Below are positions 19,269 through 27,277 of a DNA stretch of 64,000 bases, in pieces. Positions within the stretch are counted from its first letter, which is position 1. Every line of letters starts with the position of its first letter. The stretch is from Thalassobaculum sp965228445 (GTDB lineage: Bacteria; Pseudomonadota; Alphaproteobacteria; Thalassobaculales; Thalassobaculaceae): contig OZ245813.1 in the NCBI GenBank assembly GCA_965228445.1, forward strand, positions 1,860,001 through 1,924,000, in the 5' to 3' direction. The position numbers and the translations under genes were made by a program. The notes beneath the pieces are model-generated. The model ran no database searches. It was given only the letters and a program-made list of their open reading frames with translations, and was not told the origin of the DNA.

Positions 19269-19310
19269 GCGACCCCGGTTGGATTGCTACATCTACCGGG
19301 GTCGCTTTTT
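19269..19310 (+). terminator. Rho-independent terminator after ftsZ
   Basis: GCGACCCCGGT (19269-19279) pairs perfectly with ACCGGGGTCGC (19295-19305); the 15-nt loop is followed by TTTTT at 19306-19310. It should end transcription of the dcw cluster, or attenuate it before lpxC, which starts about 55 nt further on. Confidence 0.92.
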
Positions 19311-19364
19311 GTCCGTCTTGGACACTGAAGTAGACCCTGAACATGGAATGATTGAGGCTCGACA

Positions 19365-20300
19365 GTGACCATGGCGACACGATTTCCCGGACACGCCGAA
19401 GCGTCCCGACAGAAGACGCTCAAGCGGGCCATTCCGTGTCGCGGCGTCGGCCTCCACTCGGGCAAGCCCATCACCATGCGGCTCTGCCCGGCTCCGGTGA
19501 ACCACGGCATCGTCTTCCGGCGCACCGACGTGCTCGACCGCAACCCGATCGTCGCGGCCCGCTACGACAACGTGGTCGACACCAGGCTGTGCACCGTCAT
19601 CGCCAATGAGGACGATGTCCGCGTCGGCACGGTCGAGCATCTGATGGCCGCCTTCGCCGGCTGCGAGATCGACAACGCACTGGTCGAGATCGACGGCCCC
19701 GAGGTCGCGATCATGGACGGCTCGTCGGAGCCGTTCGTCTTCCTGATCGACTGCGCCGGCATTGCCGAACAGGACGCGCCGCGCCGCGCCATCGAGATCC
19801 GCAAGCCGGTCACGGTGGACATGGACGGCAAGCGCGTGACGCTGAGCCCGGCGGACAGCTACGCCATCGATTTCGAGATCGATTTCGCCAGCAAGGCGAT
19901 CGGACACGCCTCGCTCGGCGTCGAGATGGTGAACGGCACCTTCCGTCACGAGATCGCCCAGGCCCGCACCTTCGGCTTCCTGCACGAGGTCGAGTACCTG
20001 CAGGCCAACGGCCTCGCCCGCGGCGGCAGCCTCGACAACGCCGTCGTCGTCGATGGCGACACCGTGCTGAACGAAGGCGGTCTGCGCTTCAAGGACGAGT
20101 TCGTGCGCCACAAGGTGCTGGACTGCGTCGGCGACCTGTATTTGGCCGGCGCGCCGCTGATCGGCCATGTGGACGCGGTCAAGGCCGGGCACCAGATCAA
20201 CAATGCCGCCCTGCGCGCGCTGTTCGCCGATCCGAGCGCCTATGCCATCGTCGATTACGACGAGGTCTATGCCCGTGAGATGTTGCCGGCGACCGCCTGA
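19365..20300 (+). CDS. lpxC: UDP-3-O-acyl-N-acetylglucosamine deacetylase LpxC
   Basis: LpxC is the zinc enzyme for the committed step of lipid A synthesis. The 311-residue product has the two-layer LpxC fold signatures: GVGLHSG near the N-terminus, VEHLMAA with the first zinc His, and the HKVLDCVGDL block with the other zinc ligands (His, Asp). GTG 19365 has a GAGG 7 nt upstream; ATG 19371 is an alternative two codons later. It lies behind the ftsZ terminator, so it probably has its own promoter. Its position after ftsZ is common in proteobacteria. Confidence 0.96.
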   Translation: MTMATRFPGHAEASRQKTLKRAIPCRGVGLHSGKPITMRLCPAPVNHGIVFRRTDVLDRNPIVAARYDNVVDTRLCTVIANEDDVRVGTVEHLMAAFAGCEIDNALVEIDGPEVAIMDGSSEPFVFLIDCAGIAEQDAPRRAIEIRKPVTVDMDGKRVTLSPADSYAIDFEIDFASKAIGHASLGVEMVNGTFRHEIAQARTFGFLHEVEYLQANGLARGGSLDNAVVVDGDTVLNEGGLRFKDEFVRHKVLDCVGDLYLAGAPLIGHVDAVKAGHQINNAALRALFADPSAYAIVDYDEVYAREMLPATA

Positions 20301-20334
20301 AGCCGCGGCCGCTCGCCTTTAAGCCCTCCCCTTC

Positions 20335-21162
20335 CTAAGCATTCGCCTCCCACTCCGTCAGGAAGGCGGCGAGCGCCTCGCCGCACTCCCGGCCGTGGGA
20401 GAACGGCAGTCCGTGCCGGGCATGCGGGAAGATCTTCAGCCGGGAGTTCGGCAGTCGGCCGTGCAGGTCGGCCACCAGGGCGGCCGATACGAAGGGGCTG
20501 GAATCCCCGTGCAGCAGCAGGACCGGGAGGTCCAGCTCCGCCACCCGCTCCTTCAGATCCAGGTTCTGCAACTCGCGCAGGATGCAGATCACCGACTCGC
20601 CCGTGGTCGTCGCCTGGCGGTTCAGGTACCACGCCGCCATCGGCGCGCTGACCCCGTCCGGATGGAAGCGGTGGGGCATCATCTCCTCGGCCCATCCGGC
20701 CATGCCGACCTCGGCGATCTGCCGTTCCCACCAGTCGACGGCGGCGATGGAGGAGCCGACATGGGCGGTGGTGACCGCGGTCAGCGTGAGCAGGCGGTCG
20801 GGCGCGGTCAGCCCAGCCAGCAAAGCGACCGTGCCGCCATAGGACTCGCCCACCAGATGGAAGCGGTCGGCGCCGACCGCATCGGCCAGGGCCAGAATGT
20901 CCCGGACCCGCGCCTGCGGGCTCCAGTCCTTCTCCGCCCCCTCGGCCTCCGAATCGCCGCAGCCATACATGTCGAACAGCACCACCCGATGGGTGTTGAC
21001 CAGGGCCGGCAGCCAGTCGCGCCACATCTGCCGGTCCATCGCGACCCCGTGATGGAACAGGATCGTGCGCTGCGGGCCGGCCCGCCACGGGGCGGAGATA
21101 TCGATGACGTCGTAGACGATGCGTCGGTCCTCGACCTCGAGAACCTGTCCCATGCCGATCAT
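20335..21162 (-). CDS. Alpha/beta-fold hydrolase
   Basis: A 275-residue soluble hydrolase of the alpha/beta-hydrolase superfamily. The oxyanion segment HHGVAMDRQMW, the nucleophile elbow GESYGG and a C-terminal HARHGLPF with the likely catalytic His are visible. An acid follows strand 6 near LLLHGDSSPF. The cap region (about 130-190) is helical and Trp-rich. The family spans esterases, haloperoxidase-like enzymes and C-C hydrolases; nothing here fixes the substrate. It is convergent with lpxC and divergent from the MpaB-like gene. Confidence 0.8.
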   Translation of the reverse strand: MIGMGQVLEVEDRRIVYDVIDISAPWRAGPQRTILFHHGVAMDRQMWRDWLPALVNTHRVVLFDMYGCGDSEAEGAEKDWSPQARVRDILALADAVGADRFHLVGESYGGTVALLAGLTAPDRLLTLTAVTTAHVGSSIAAVDWWERQIAEVGMAGWAEEMMPHRFHPDGVSAPMAAWYLNRQATTTGESVICILRELQNLDLKERVAELDLPVLLLHGDSSPFVSAALVADLHGRLPNSRLKIFPHARHGLPFSHGRECGEALAAFLTEWEANA

Positions 21163-21327
21163 ATGCGTCTGCTCTCCCTCGGGATCGCCTCGGGGGCGGG
21201 TGATTGCGTCGTCCCTCCGCGGGGACGTTGACGATCAGCTTGACCACGGCCATCGCCCCTGTCCACCCGGCAACCACAGAAGGGCCGCCGCGTTGCCGAT
21301 GCAGGTAACGACCCGGGAGCCGCCCAC

Positions 21328-22176
21328 ATGCCGACCGCCCTGCAGGACCTGCTACGCCCGCCCGCGGGTATGGAGATCGACTTCACCGCCCCGAAGGGCG
21401 AGCCGGCCCTCGCCGCCGCGGACTCGGTCTCCTGGCGGATCTTCCGCAACCCGGTTGCGCTCTTCATCGGCGGGGTTTCGGCCGTCATTCTCGAGCTGGC
21501 CGAGCCGTCGGTGCGGGCCGGGGTGTGGGACCACAGCAGCTTCCGCAAGGATCCGCTCAACCGCCTGAGGCGGACCGGCTATGCCGCCATGGTCACGGTC
21601 TATGGCCCGCGCAGCGCCGCCGAGGCGATGATTGCCCATGTGGTTCGGATGCATGACCGCGTGGAAGGCGAGACCGATGCCGGCACCCCGTACCGCGCCA
21701 ACGACCCCCGGCTGCTGAACTGGGTACAGGTGACGGCCACCTTCGGCTTCGTGGAGGCCTATAGCCGCTACGTCTCGCGGCTGTCGGACGATGAGAAGAG
21801 CGCCGCCTTCCGGGAAGCGGCCGTCTCGGCCAGACTCTACGGCGCCACCGGTGCACCGGAGTCATGGCAGGGCTGGCAGGCGATGCTGGCCCGCACGGCG
21901 GCAGACCTGGAAGGCTCGCCGATCCTGACGGAGTTCCTCGACATCATGGAGACCGCCCCGATCATGCCGACAGGCGCCCGTTGGATGCAGCGTCTGCTGG
22001 TGTGTGCGGCGGTGGAGATGGTGCCGGACCCGGTGCGCAGTCTGCCGGAACTGACGGGTCGCGGCCTGCGGTCCGGTGAGGCGCTGCTGGTGCGGGGTCT
22101 CGGGAAGCTGGCCGGGATCGCGCGATCCGAGGCCCTGCCGCCGCAGCAGGCGGAAAAGCGGCTGCGCGGATCCTGA
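21328..22176 (+). CDS. Oxygenase MpaB-like protein (DUF2236)
   Basis: A 282-residue protein of the DUF2236 family, which includes the fungal oxygenase MpaB and the rubber oxygenase Lcp, heme-b enzymes. Family features are the N-terminal segment with RNPVALFIGGVSAVILELAEP, the RTGYAAMVTVYG block with its Arg, and YRANDPRLLNWVQVT in the middle. There is no signal peptide, so it is probably cytoplasmic. The bacterial members mostly lack a known substrate. It stands alone, divergent from the hydrolase and convergent with ilvE. Confidence 0.8.
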   Translation: MPTALQDLLRPPAGMEIDFTAPKGEPALAAADSVSWRIFRNPVALFIGGVSAVILELAEPSVRAGVWDHSSFRKDPLNRLRRTGYAAMVTVYGPRSAAEAMIAHVVRMHDRVEGETDAGTPYRANDPRLLNWVQVTATFGFVEAYSRYVSRLSDDEKSAAFREAAVSARLYGATGAPESWQGWQAMLARTAADLEGSPILTEFLDIMETAPIMPTGARWMQRLLVCAAVEMVPDPVRSLPELTGRGLRSGEALLVRGLGKLAGIARSEALPPQQAEKRLRGS

Positions 22177-22194
22177 GTGGCCGGAAACGACAAC

Positions 22195-22212
22195 GGCCGC
22201 CCGGAGGCGGCC
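22195..22212. terminator. Hairpin between convergent MpaB-like gene and ilvE
   Basis: GGCCGCC (22195-22201), a CGGA tetraloop and GGCGGCC (22206-22212) form a perfect 7-bp stem. On the minus strand it is followed by a mixed T-rich stretch (GTTGTCGTTT), so it may end ilvE transcription. Confidence 0.5.
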
Positions 22213-22239
22213 GCATCGTCGGTTGCCCGAGACAGGATG

Positions 22240-23142
22240 TTACTCGGCAGCCTCGGCCGCCGAGGCCGGCCGGCGCACCAGGGCGTCGTAATCCTCGACC
22301 ATGTGACGGGTCAGCTCGCCCGGGGTGAAGGTGTACTCGCCGACGGAACCGACCGGGGTGACCTCGGCGGCGGTGCCGGTCAGGAAGCACTCTTCGGCAT
22401 CGGCCATCTCTTCCGGCTTGATGTGCCGCTCGACGACCTCGACGCCGCGGGCCTTCAGCAGGCCGATCACGGTGCGCCGGGTGATGCCGTCCAGGAAGCA
22501 GTCCGGCGTCGGGGTATGCACCCGGCCGTCCTTCATCACGAAGAACACGTTGGCGCCGGTCGCCTCGGCCACGTAGCCGCGGTAGTCCAGCATCATCGCG
22601 TCGTGGAAGCCTTCCTTCTCCGCCCGGTGCTTGGACAGGGTGCAGATCATGTACAGGCCGGCGGCCTTGGCATGGACCGGGGCGGTTTCCGGGGCCGGAC
22701 GACGCCACTTGGACAGCGCCAGACGGATGCCCTTCATCTTGGCTTCCGGATCGAAGTAGGACGGCCATTCCCAGGCCGCGATCGCCAGATGAATGGTGTT
22801 CTGCTGGGCAGACACACCCATCATCTCACTGCCGCGCCAGGCCACCGGCCGGATATAGCCGTCGACGATGCCCATGGAGTCGAGCACCGCGCGCTTCGCC
22901 GTTTCGATCTCGGCGGCCGAGAACGGAATCTCGAAATCGAGCGTCGCTGCCGACTTGATCAGGCGGGCGGTATGCTCCTGCGACTTGAAGATGTTGCCGG
23001 CATAAACGCGTTCGCCCTCGAACACGGAACTGGCATAATGCAGCCCGTGAGTAAGCACGTGCACAGAGGCTTCGCGCCACGGAACCAACTGGCCGTCGAA
23101 CCAGATCGACCCGTCGCGATCATCGAATGGAATCAAGGACAT
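22240..23142 (-). CDS. ilvE: Branched-chain amino acid aminotransferase
   Basis: IlvE is the PLP enzyme that interconverts 2-oxo acids with leucine, isoleucine and valine, using glutamate. The 300-residue fold-type IV protein has the N-terminal HGLHYASSVFEGER block, the PLP lysine in VHAKAAG at Lys159, and the EATGANVFFV and GTAAEVTP segments that bind cofactor phosphate and substrate. Length and motifs fit class IV BCAT. It is divergent from a MarR gene; ilvE next to such a MarR/OmpR pair is a recurring alphaproteobacterial arrangement. Confidence 0.93.
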   Translation of the reverse strand: MSLIPFDDRDGSIWFDGQLVPWREASVHVLTHGLHYASSVFEGERVYAGNIFKSQEHTARLIKSAATLDFEIPFSAAEIETAKRAVLDSMGIVDGYIRPVAWRGSEMMGVSAQQNTIHLAIAAWEWPSYFDPEAKMKGIRLALSKWRRPAPETAPVHAKAAGLYMICTLSKHRAEKEGFHDAMMLDYRGYVAEATGANVFFVMKDGRVHTPTPDCFLDGITRRTVIGLLKARGVEVVERHIKPEEMADAEECFLTGTAAEVTPVGSVGEYTFTPGELTRHMVEDYDALVRRPASAAEAAE

Positions 23143-23262
23143 GGTATCGTTTCCTACCTGAAGCCGAAGGGTTTCCGCCGTTACAAACCATCGCGAAGCC
23201 CAACGGTCGTGTACTTTTGTTACCCTTATCAGGCCGAACGACTAACATTCGGAAGAAAGTAA

Positions 23263-23277
23263 GTCAACATGGTTGAC
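23263..23277. promoter_or_regulatory. Palindrome across the MarR gene start
   Basis: GTCAAC (23263-23268) and GTTGAC (23272-23277) are exact inverse repeats around the ATG of the MarR gene. MarR proteins often bind such palindromes to repress themselves, so this is a candidate autoregulatory operator. A second small inverted repeat, CCGAA/TTCGG, is at 23234-23252 in the same divergent promoter region. Confidence 0.4.
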
Positions 23278-23841
23278 GTAAAGAGCGTCGCTAATCCGCT
23301 GTTCCTGCGTGAGGAGGAGCTGCGCCAGGCAATCGAGATGCTGTTCTTCGCCTACCGGGACTTCACCGGCGGACCGGACGAGATGCTGGCGGAGATCGGG
23401 CTCGGGCGGGCGCACCACCGGGTGATCTACTTCGTCGGCCGCAATCCGGGCATCACCGTGTCCGAACTCCTCCGGATCCTGCGCATCACCAAGCAGAGCC
23501 TGAGCCGGGTGCTCAGCCACCTGGTGGAAGAGGAATTCATCACCCAGACGCCGGGCGAGCGCGACCGCCGCCAGCGCCTGCTGACCCTGACCCAGAAGGG
23601 CGTGGAGCTGGAGCGCCGGCTGACCGCCGACCAACGCGAGCGCATCGCCGACGCCTTCCGCAAGGCCGGAGCCGACGCGGTGCAGGGGTTCAAGCTGGTG
23701 CTGCACGGCATCATCGACGCGCCGGATCGCGAGCGCTTCGACGTCTCCGGTGGCCCGACCCATGTGCCGGTCGCCCGCGTCGGAAATAAAATGTCGGGGA
23801 CCAAGATCGCGACCGGGAAACTCGCCGGCGGCAAGCGCTAG
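23269..23841 (+). CDS. petP: MarR-family regulator (PetP-like)
   Basis: A 190-residue winged-helix protein. The MarR core spans about 15-150, with the recognition segment ITVSELLRILRITKQSLSRVLSHLVEE and the wing FITQTPGERDRRQRLLTLT. An extra tail of about 35 residues, rich in Gly and Lys, follows the domain. The stop lies 3 nt before a response regulator gene; this pair next to ilvE matches petP-petR of Rhodobacter capsulatus, where the pair affects cytochrome bc1 expression. The symbol rests on that synteny. The palindrome over its ATG suggests autoregulation. Confidence 0.8.
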   Translation: MVDVKSVANPLFLREEELRQAIEMLFFAYRDFTGGPDEMLAEIGLGRAHHRVIYFVGRNPGITVSELLRILRITKQSLSRVLSHLVEEEFITQTPGERDRRQRLLTLTQKGVELERRLTADQRERIADAFRKAGADAVQGFKLVLHGIIDAPDRERFDVSGGPTHVPVARVGNKMSGTKIATGKLAGGKR

Positions 23842-23844
23842 CCG

Positions 23845-24561
23845 GTGCGCGAGGAAGCCCCTCATATTCTGGCCGTCGACGACGACGCCCGACTGCGCAA
23901 TTTGCTGTGCCGCTTCCTGATGGAGAACGGCTTCCGGGTCTCGGTCGCCGCCGATGCCGCCGCCGCCCGCGCCCATCTCCAGAGCCTGGTCTTCGATCTG
24001 ATCGTGCTCGACGTGATGATGCCGGGGGAGAACGGGGTGGAGCTGACCCGGTCCCTGCGCGAGGAGTCCCAGGTACCGATCCTGCTGCTGACGGCCATGG
24101 GCGAGAGCGGCGACCGGATCGCCGGGCTGGAGAGCGGCGCCGACGACTACCTGACCAAGCCGTTCGAGCCGCGCGAGCTGGTGCTGCGCATCCGCACGAT
24201 CCTGCGCCGGACGTCCCAGCCGGCGCCGGTGGCGGCCGCCCCGATCCCGGCCGGCGAGATCAGCTTTGGCGAGTTCCGCTTCGATCCGCTGCGCAACATG
24301 CTGTGGCGCGGCGAGGAGCCGGTGCGGCTGACCGAGTCCGAGGGCGCCCTGCTGGCGGTGTTCGCGGCCTCCCCCGGCACCGTGTTCAGCCGCGAGGATC
24401 TGGCCGAGGGCGAAGGGGCGGCTCCGGACAGCGGCGGCAACGCGCGCTCCATCGACGTGCAGATCACCCGCCTGCGCCGCAAGATCGAACCGGACCCGAA
24501 ATTCCCCCGTTTCCTGCAGACCGTGCGTGGCCGGGGATACGTCCTGCGGCCGGACAGCTAG
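23845..24561 (+). CDS. petR: OmpR-family response regulator (PetR-like)
   Basis: A 238-residue two-component regulator. The receiver domain (about 5-120) has the acidic pair in AVDDDARLR, the phosphoacceptor in IVLDVMMPG, and the conserved Thr and Lys (LLLTAMG and TKPF). The C-terminal winged helix (about 140-236) ends with the typical VRGRGYVL. Translation starts at GTG 23845, 3 nt after the MarR stop. No histidine kinase is encoded in the window, so it is an orphan here. In R. capsulatus PetR is essential, but its role here is inferred from synteny. Confidence 0.85.
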   Translation: MREEAPHILAVDDDARLRNLLCRFLMENGFRVSVAADAAAARAHLQSLVFDLIVLDVMMPGENGVELTRSLREESQVPILLLTAMGESGDRIAGLESGADDYLTKPFEPRELVLRIRTILRRTSQPAPVAAAPIPAGEISFGEFRFDPLRNMLWRGEEPVRLTESEGALLAVFAASPGTVFSREDLAEGEGAAPDSGGNARSIDVQITRLRRKIEPDPKFPRFLQTVRGRGYVLRPDS

Positions 24562-24583
24562 CCGCGACATAGAGGCAGGTCAC

Positions 24584-24638
24584 CCGCGCCGCCATTGCGC
24601 CGGCGCGGAGGGAGGGTCAGACTAAGATCCCTCCTTCC
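24584..24638 (+). terminator. Two hairpins after the response regulator
   Basis: CCGCGCCG (24584-24591) pairs with CGGCGCGG (24601-24608). GGAGGGAGGG (24607-24616) pairs with CCCTCCTTCC (24629-24638) with one G-U. They are mutually exclusive at two bases. The second is followed by a pyrimidine-rich run rather than a clean T-tract, so it is a probable but imperfect terminator about 20 nt before the SulP gene. Confidence 0.5.
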
Positions 24639-24658
24639 TTCTGAATTCGGTCGATCCC

Positions 24659-26365
24659 ATGACCGCAGGCACCCAGCACGCACCGATCCCGGACGCTCCC
24701 AGCACGCTGGAGCTGTTCACCCCGAAACTGCTCACCGTGTTCCGGGAAGGCTACGGCGCCGCCCAGCTTCGGCGCGACGCCATCGCCGGGCTGACGGTCG
24801 CGATCGTCGCCCTTCCGCTGTCCATGGCGATCGCCATCGCCTCGGGCGCCACGCCTGCCCAAGGGCTGTACACCGCCATCGTCGGCGGCTTCCTGGTCTC
24901 CGCCTTCGGCGGCAGCCGGTTCCAGATCGGCGGGCCGGCGGGGGCCTTCATCGTTCTGGTCGCCGCCACCGTGCAGGCCCACGGCATGGACGGGGCGATC
25001 CTGGCGACGCTGATGGCCGGGGTGATCCTCGCCCTGATCGGAGCCCTGCGGCTCGGCACCTTCATCAAGTTCATTCCCTATCCGGTGACGGTCGGCTTCA
25101 CCGCCGGGATCGCGGTGATCATCTTCGCCAGCCAGATCCGCCCGCTACTCGGCCTGACCCTGCCCGGCAGCGAGCCGGGTCCGCTGGCCGAGAAACTGCC
25201 GGCGCTGGCCGGCGCCATCGGCACGGTTGAAAGTGCGGCCGTCGCCCTGTCCCTCGGCACCATCGCCGTGATCGTCGCCCTGAAACGGCTGCGCCCGGAC
25301 TGGCCCGGCATGCTGATCGCGGTGGCAGGATCGGCGGCGGCGACCGCGCTTTTCGGGCTGGAGGTGGAGACCATCGGCAGCGTCTTCGGCGGCATCCCGC
25401 AGAGCTTCCCGATGCCCTCGCTGCCGGCGACCTCCCTAGAGAAGGCGCAGGCCGTCCTGCCCGCCGCGATCGCCTTCGCCCTGCTCGGCTCCATCGAATC
25501 CCTGCTGTCGGCCGTGGTCGCCGACGGCATGACCGGCCGGCGCCACCGCTCCAACTGCGAGTTGGTGGCCCAGGGCGTGGCCAATGTCGGCTCGGCCCTG
25601 TTCGGCGGGATCTGCGTCACCGGCACCATCGCCCGCACCGCGACCAACGTGCGCGCCGGCGCCCATGGGCCGGTGTCCGGCATGCTGCACGCCGTTTTCC
25701 TGCTGGCCTTCGTGCTGATCGCCGCCCCGCTGGCCAGCGACATCCCGCTGGCGGCGCTGGCCGGCGTGCTCGCCTTCGTCGCCTGGAACATGGTGGAGAA
25801 GCACGCCTTCCTCACCCTGCTGCGGGCCTCGCGCGGCGACGCGGCGGTGCTGCTGGCGACCTTCGGCCTGACGGTGTTCCGCGACCTGACCGAGGCCATC
25901 GTCGTCGGCTTCGCGCTGGGCTCGGTGCTGTTCATCCATCGCATGTCCAAGGTGACGGCGGTGGAGAGTGCCGTACCCTTCGTGGCCGAGGACGAGCGCG
26001 ACGACCGCCCGGACTACGAGGAGACCGCCGCCGACCGCGACACCGTGGTCTACCGGATCACCGGCGCCTTCTTCTTCGGCGCAGCGGCGTCCATCGGCTC
26101 GGTGCTGGACCGGATCGCCGACAGCCACCGCCGGCTGATCGTCGACCTGGCCGCCGTGCCCTTCATCGACAGCACCGCCGCCAACACCATCGAGAGCCTG
26201 CTGGCGAGGGCCAGACGCAACGGGGTGGAGATCGTCCTGACCGGGGCGTCGAGCGATATCCGCCGGGCGCTCGCGGCGCACGGCATCGCCGCCCCGGCGG
26301 TGACCATGGCGCCGACCATCGAGGCGGCCCTTGCCCGCCCGCTGACCGGGAGCGACGTCCCATGA
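24659..26365 (+). CDS. SulP-family anion transporter with STAS domain
   Basis: A 568-residue inner-membrane transporter of the SulP (SLC26) family, which moves sulfate, bicarbonate or dicarboxylates. The hydrophobic core (about 35-420) has the signature ALPLSMAIAIASGATPAQGLY and the IGGPAGAFIVLVAA segment; a cytoplasmic STAS domain (about 455-565) ends the protein with the PFIDSTAANTIE block. The first 30 residues are soluble. The substrate cannot be read from sequence. The stop overlaps the next gene by 4 nt. No good ribosome site precedes the ATG. Confidence 0.9.
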   Translation: MTAGTQHAPIPDAPSTLELFTPKLLTVFREGYGAAQLRRDAIAGLTVAIVALPLSMAIAIASGATPAQGLYTAIVGGFLVSAFGGSRFQIGGPAGAFIVLVAATVQAHGMDGAILATLMAGVILALIGALRLGTFIKFIPYPVTVGFTAGIAVIIFASQIRPLLGLTLPGSEPGPLAEKLPALAGAIGTVESAAVALSLGTIAVIVALKRLRPDWPGMLIAVAGSAAATALFGLEVETIGSVFGGIPQSFPMPSLPATSLEKAQAVLPAAIAFALLGSIESLLSAVVADGMTGRRHRSNCELVAQGVANVGSALFGGICVTGTIARTATNVRAGAHGPVSGMLHAVFLLAFVLIAAPLASDIPLAALAGVLAFVAWNMVEKHAFLTLLRASRGDAAVLLATFGLTVFRDLTEAIVVGFALGSVLFIHRMSKVTAVESAVPFVAEDERDDRPDYEETAADRDTVVYRITGAFFFGAAASIGSVLDRIADSHRRLIVDLAAVPFIDSTAANTIESLLARARRNGVEIVLTGASSDIRRALAAHGIAAPAVTMAPTIEAALARPLTGSDVP

Positions 26366-27270
26366 ACGATGACGACCTGCCGATCGTCGATGCCCATCAC
26401 CATTTCTGGAAGCTGGGCAGCGGCCACCATCCGTGGCTGGAGAGAGACCACGACATCCCGTTCCGCTACGGCGACTATACCGCGCTCAAACGCGACTACC
26501 TGGTGGACGACTTCCGGCGCGACCACGGCCGCCACAACGTCGTCAAGTCGGTGCATATGGAGGCGGAGTGGGACCCGGCCGATCCGGTCGGCGAGAGCCG
26601 CTGGCTGCACGACCTGCACGACCGCACCGGCTGGCCCCATGCGGTGATCGGCCAGGCCTGGTTCGCCCGCGACGACATCGCCGAGGTGCTGGCCGGGCAC
26701 GCCGCCTTCACGCTGGTCCGCTCGGTGCGCCAGAAGCCGGCGGCGGCATCGGCGCCGGAGGCTTTCGTGGCGGCAGCGCCCGGCTCGATGGCCGACCCGG
26801 CCTTCCGCCGCGGCTATGCGCTGATGGCCCGGCACGGCCTGCATTACGATCTGCAGACCCCGTGGTGGCACCTGGGCGAGGCGGCGGATCTGGCCCGGGA
26901 CTTCCCGGACACGCTGATCATCCTGAACCACACCGGCCTGCCCTCGGACCGTTCGCCGGCGGGAATCGCCGGTTGGCGGGAGGGGATGGAGCGCTTCGCC
27001 GCCCAGCCGAACACGGCGGTGAAGATCTCCGGCATCGGCGTGCCGGGCCAGCGCTGGACCCCGGCGTTGCAGGGCGAGGTGGTGCGCGAGACCCTGCGGA
27101 TCTTCGGCCCCGCGCGCTGCATGGCGGCGAGCAACTTCCCGGTGGACGGGCTCTGCGCCAGCTACGACGAGATCTTCACCGGGCTGAAGGCGATCACCGC
27201 CGGAATGCCGGAGGCGGAGCGGCGGGCGTTCTTCCACGACAACGCGATGCGGATCTACCGACCGGTCTGA
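26362..27270 (+). CDS. Amidohydrolase (COG3618, metal-dependent TIM barrel)
   Basis: A 302-residue amidohydrolase-2 family protein. The metal-binding VDAHHHFW is near the N-terminus, a LNHTGLP segment with another His lies near 190, and the conserved late-barrel ASNFPVDG follows near 255. Relatives include lactonases (fucono-, pyrone-dicarboxylate type) and other hydrolases, so lactone hydrolysis is plausible but unproven. The ATG overlaps the SulP stop by 4 nt, implying co-translation. Its end is only 7 nt from the convergent TRAP operon. Confidence 0.8.
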   Translation: MNDDDLPIVDAHHHFWKLGSGHHPWLERDHDIPFRYGDYTALKRDYLVDDFRRDHGRHNVVKSVHMEAEWDPADPVGESRWLHDLHDRTGWPHAVIGQAWFARDDIAEVLAGHAAFTLVRSVRQKPAAASAPEAFVAAAPGSMADPAFRRGYALMARHGLHYDLQTPWWHLGEAADLARDFPDTLIILNHTGLPSDRSPAGIAGWREGMERFAAQPNTAVKISGIGVPGQRWTPALQGEVVRETLRIFGPARCMAASNFPVDGLCASYDEIFTGLKAITAGMPEAERRAFFHDNAMRIYRPV

Positions 27271-27277
27271 GGCGGCC

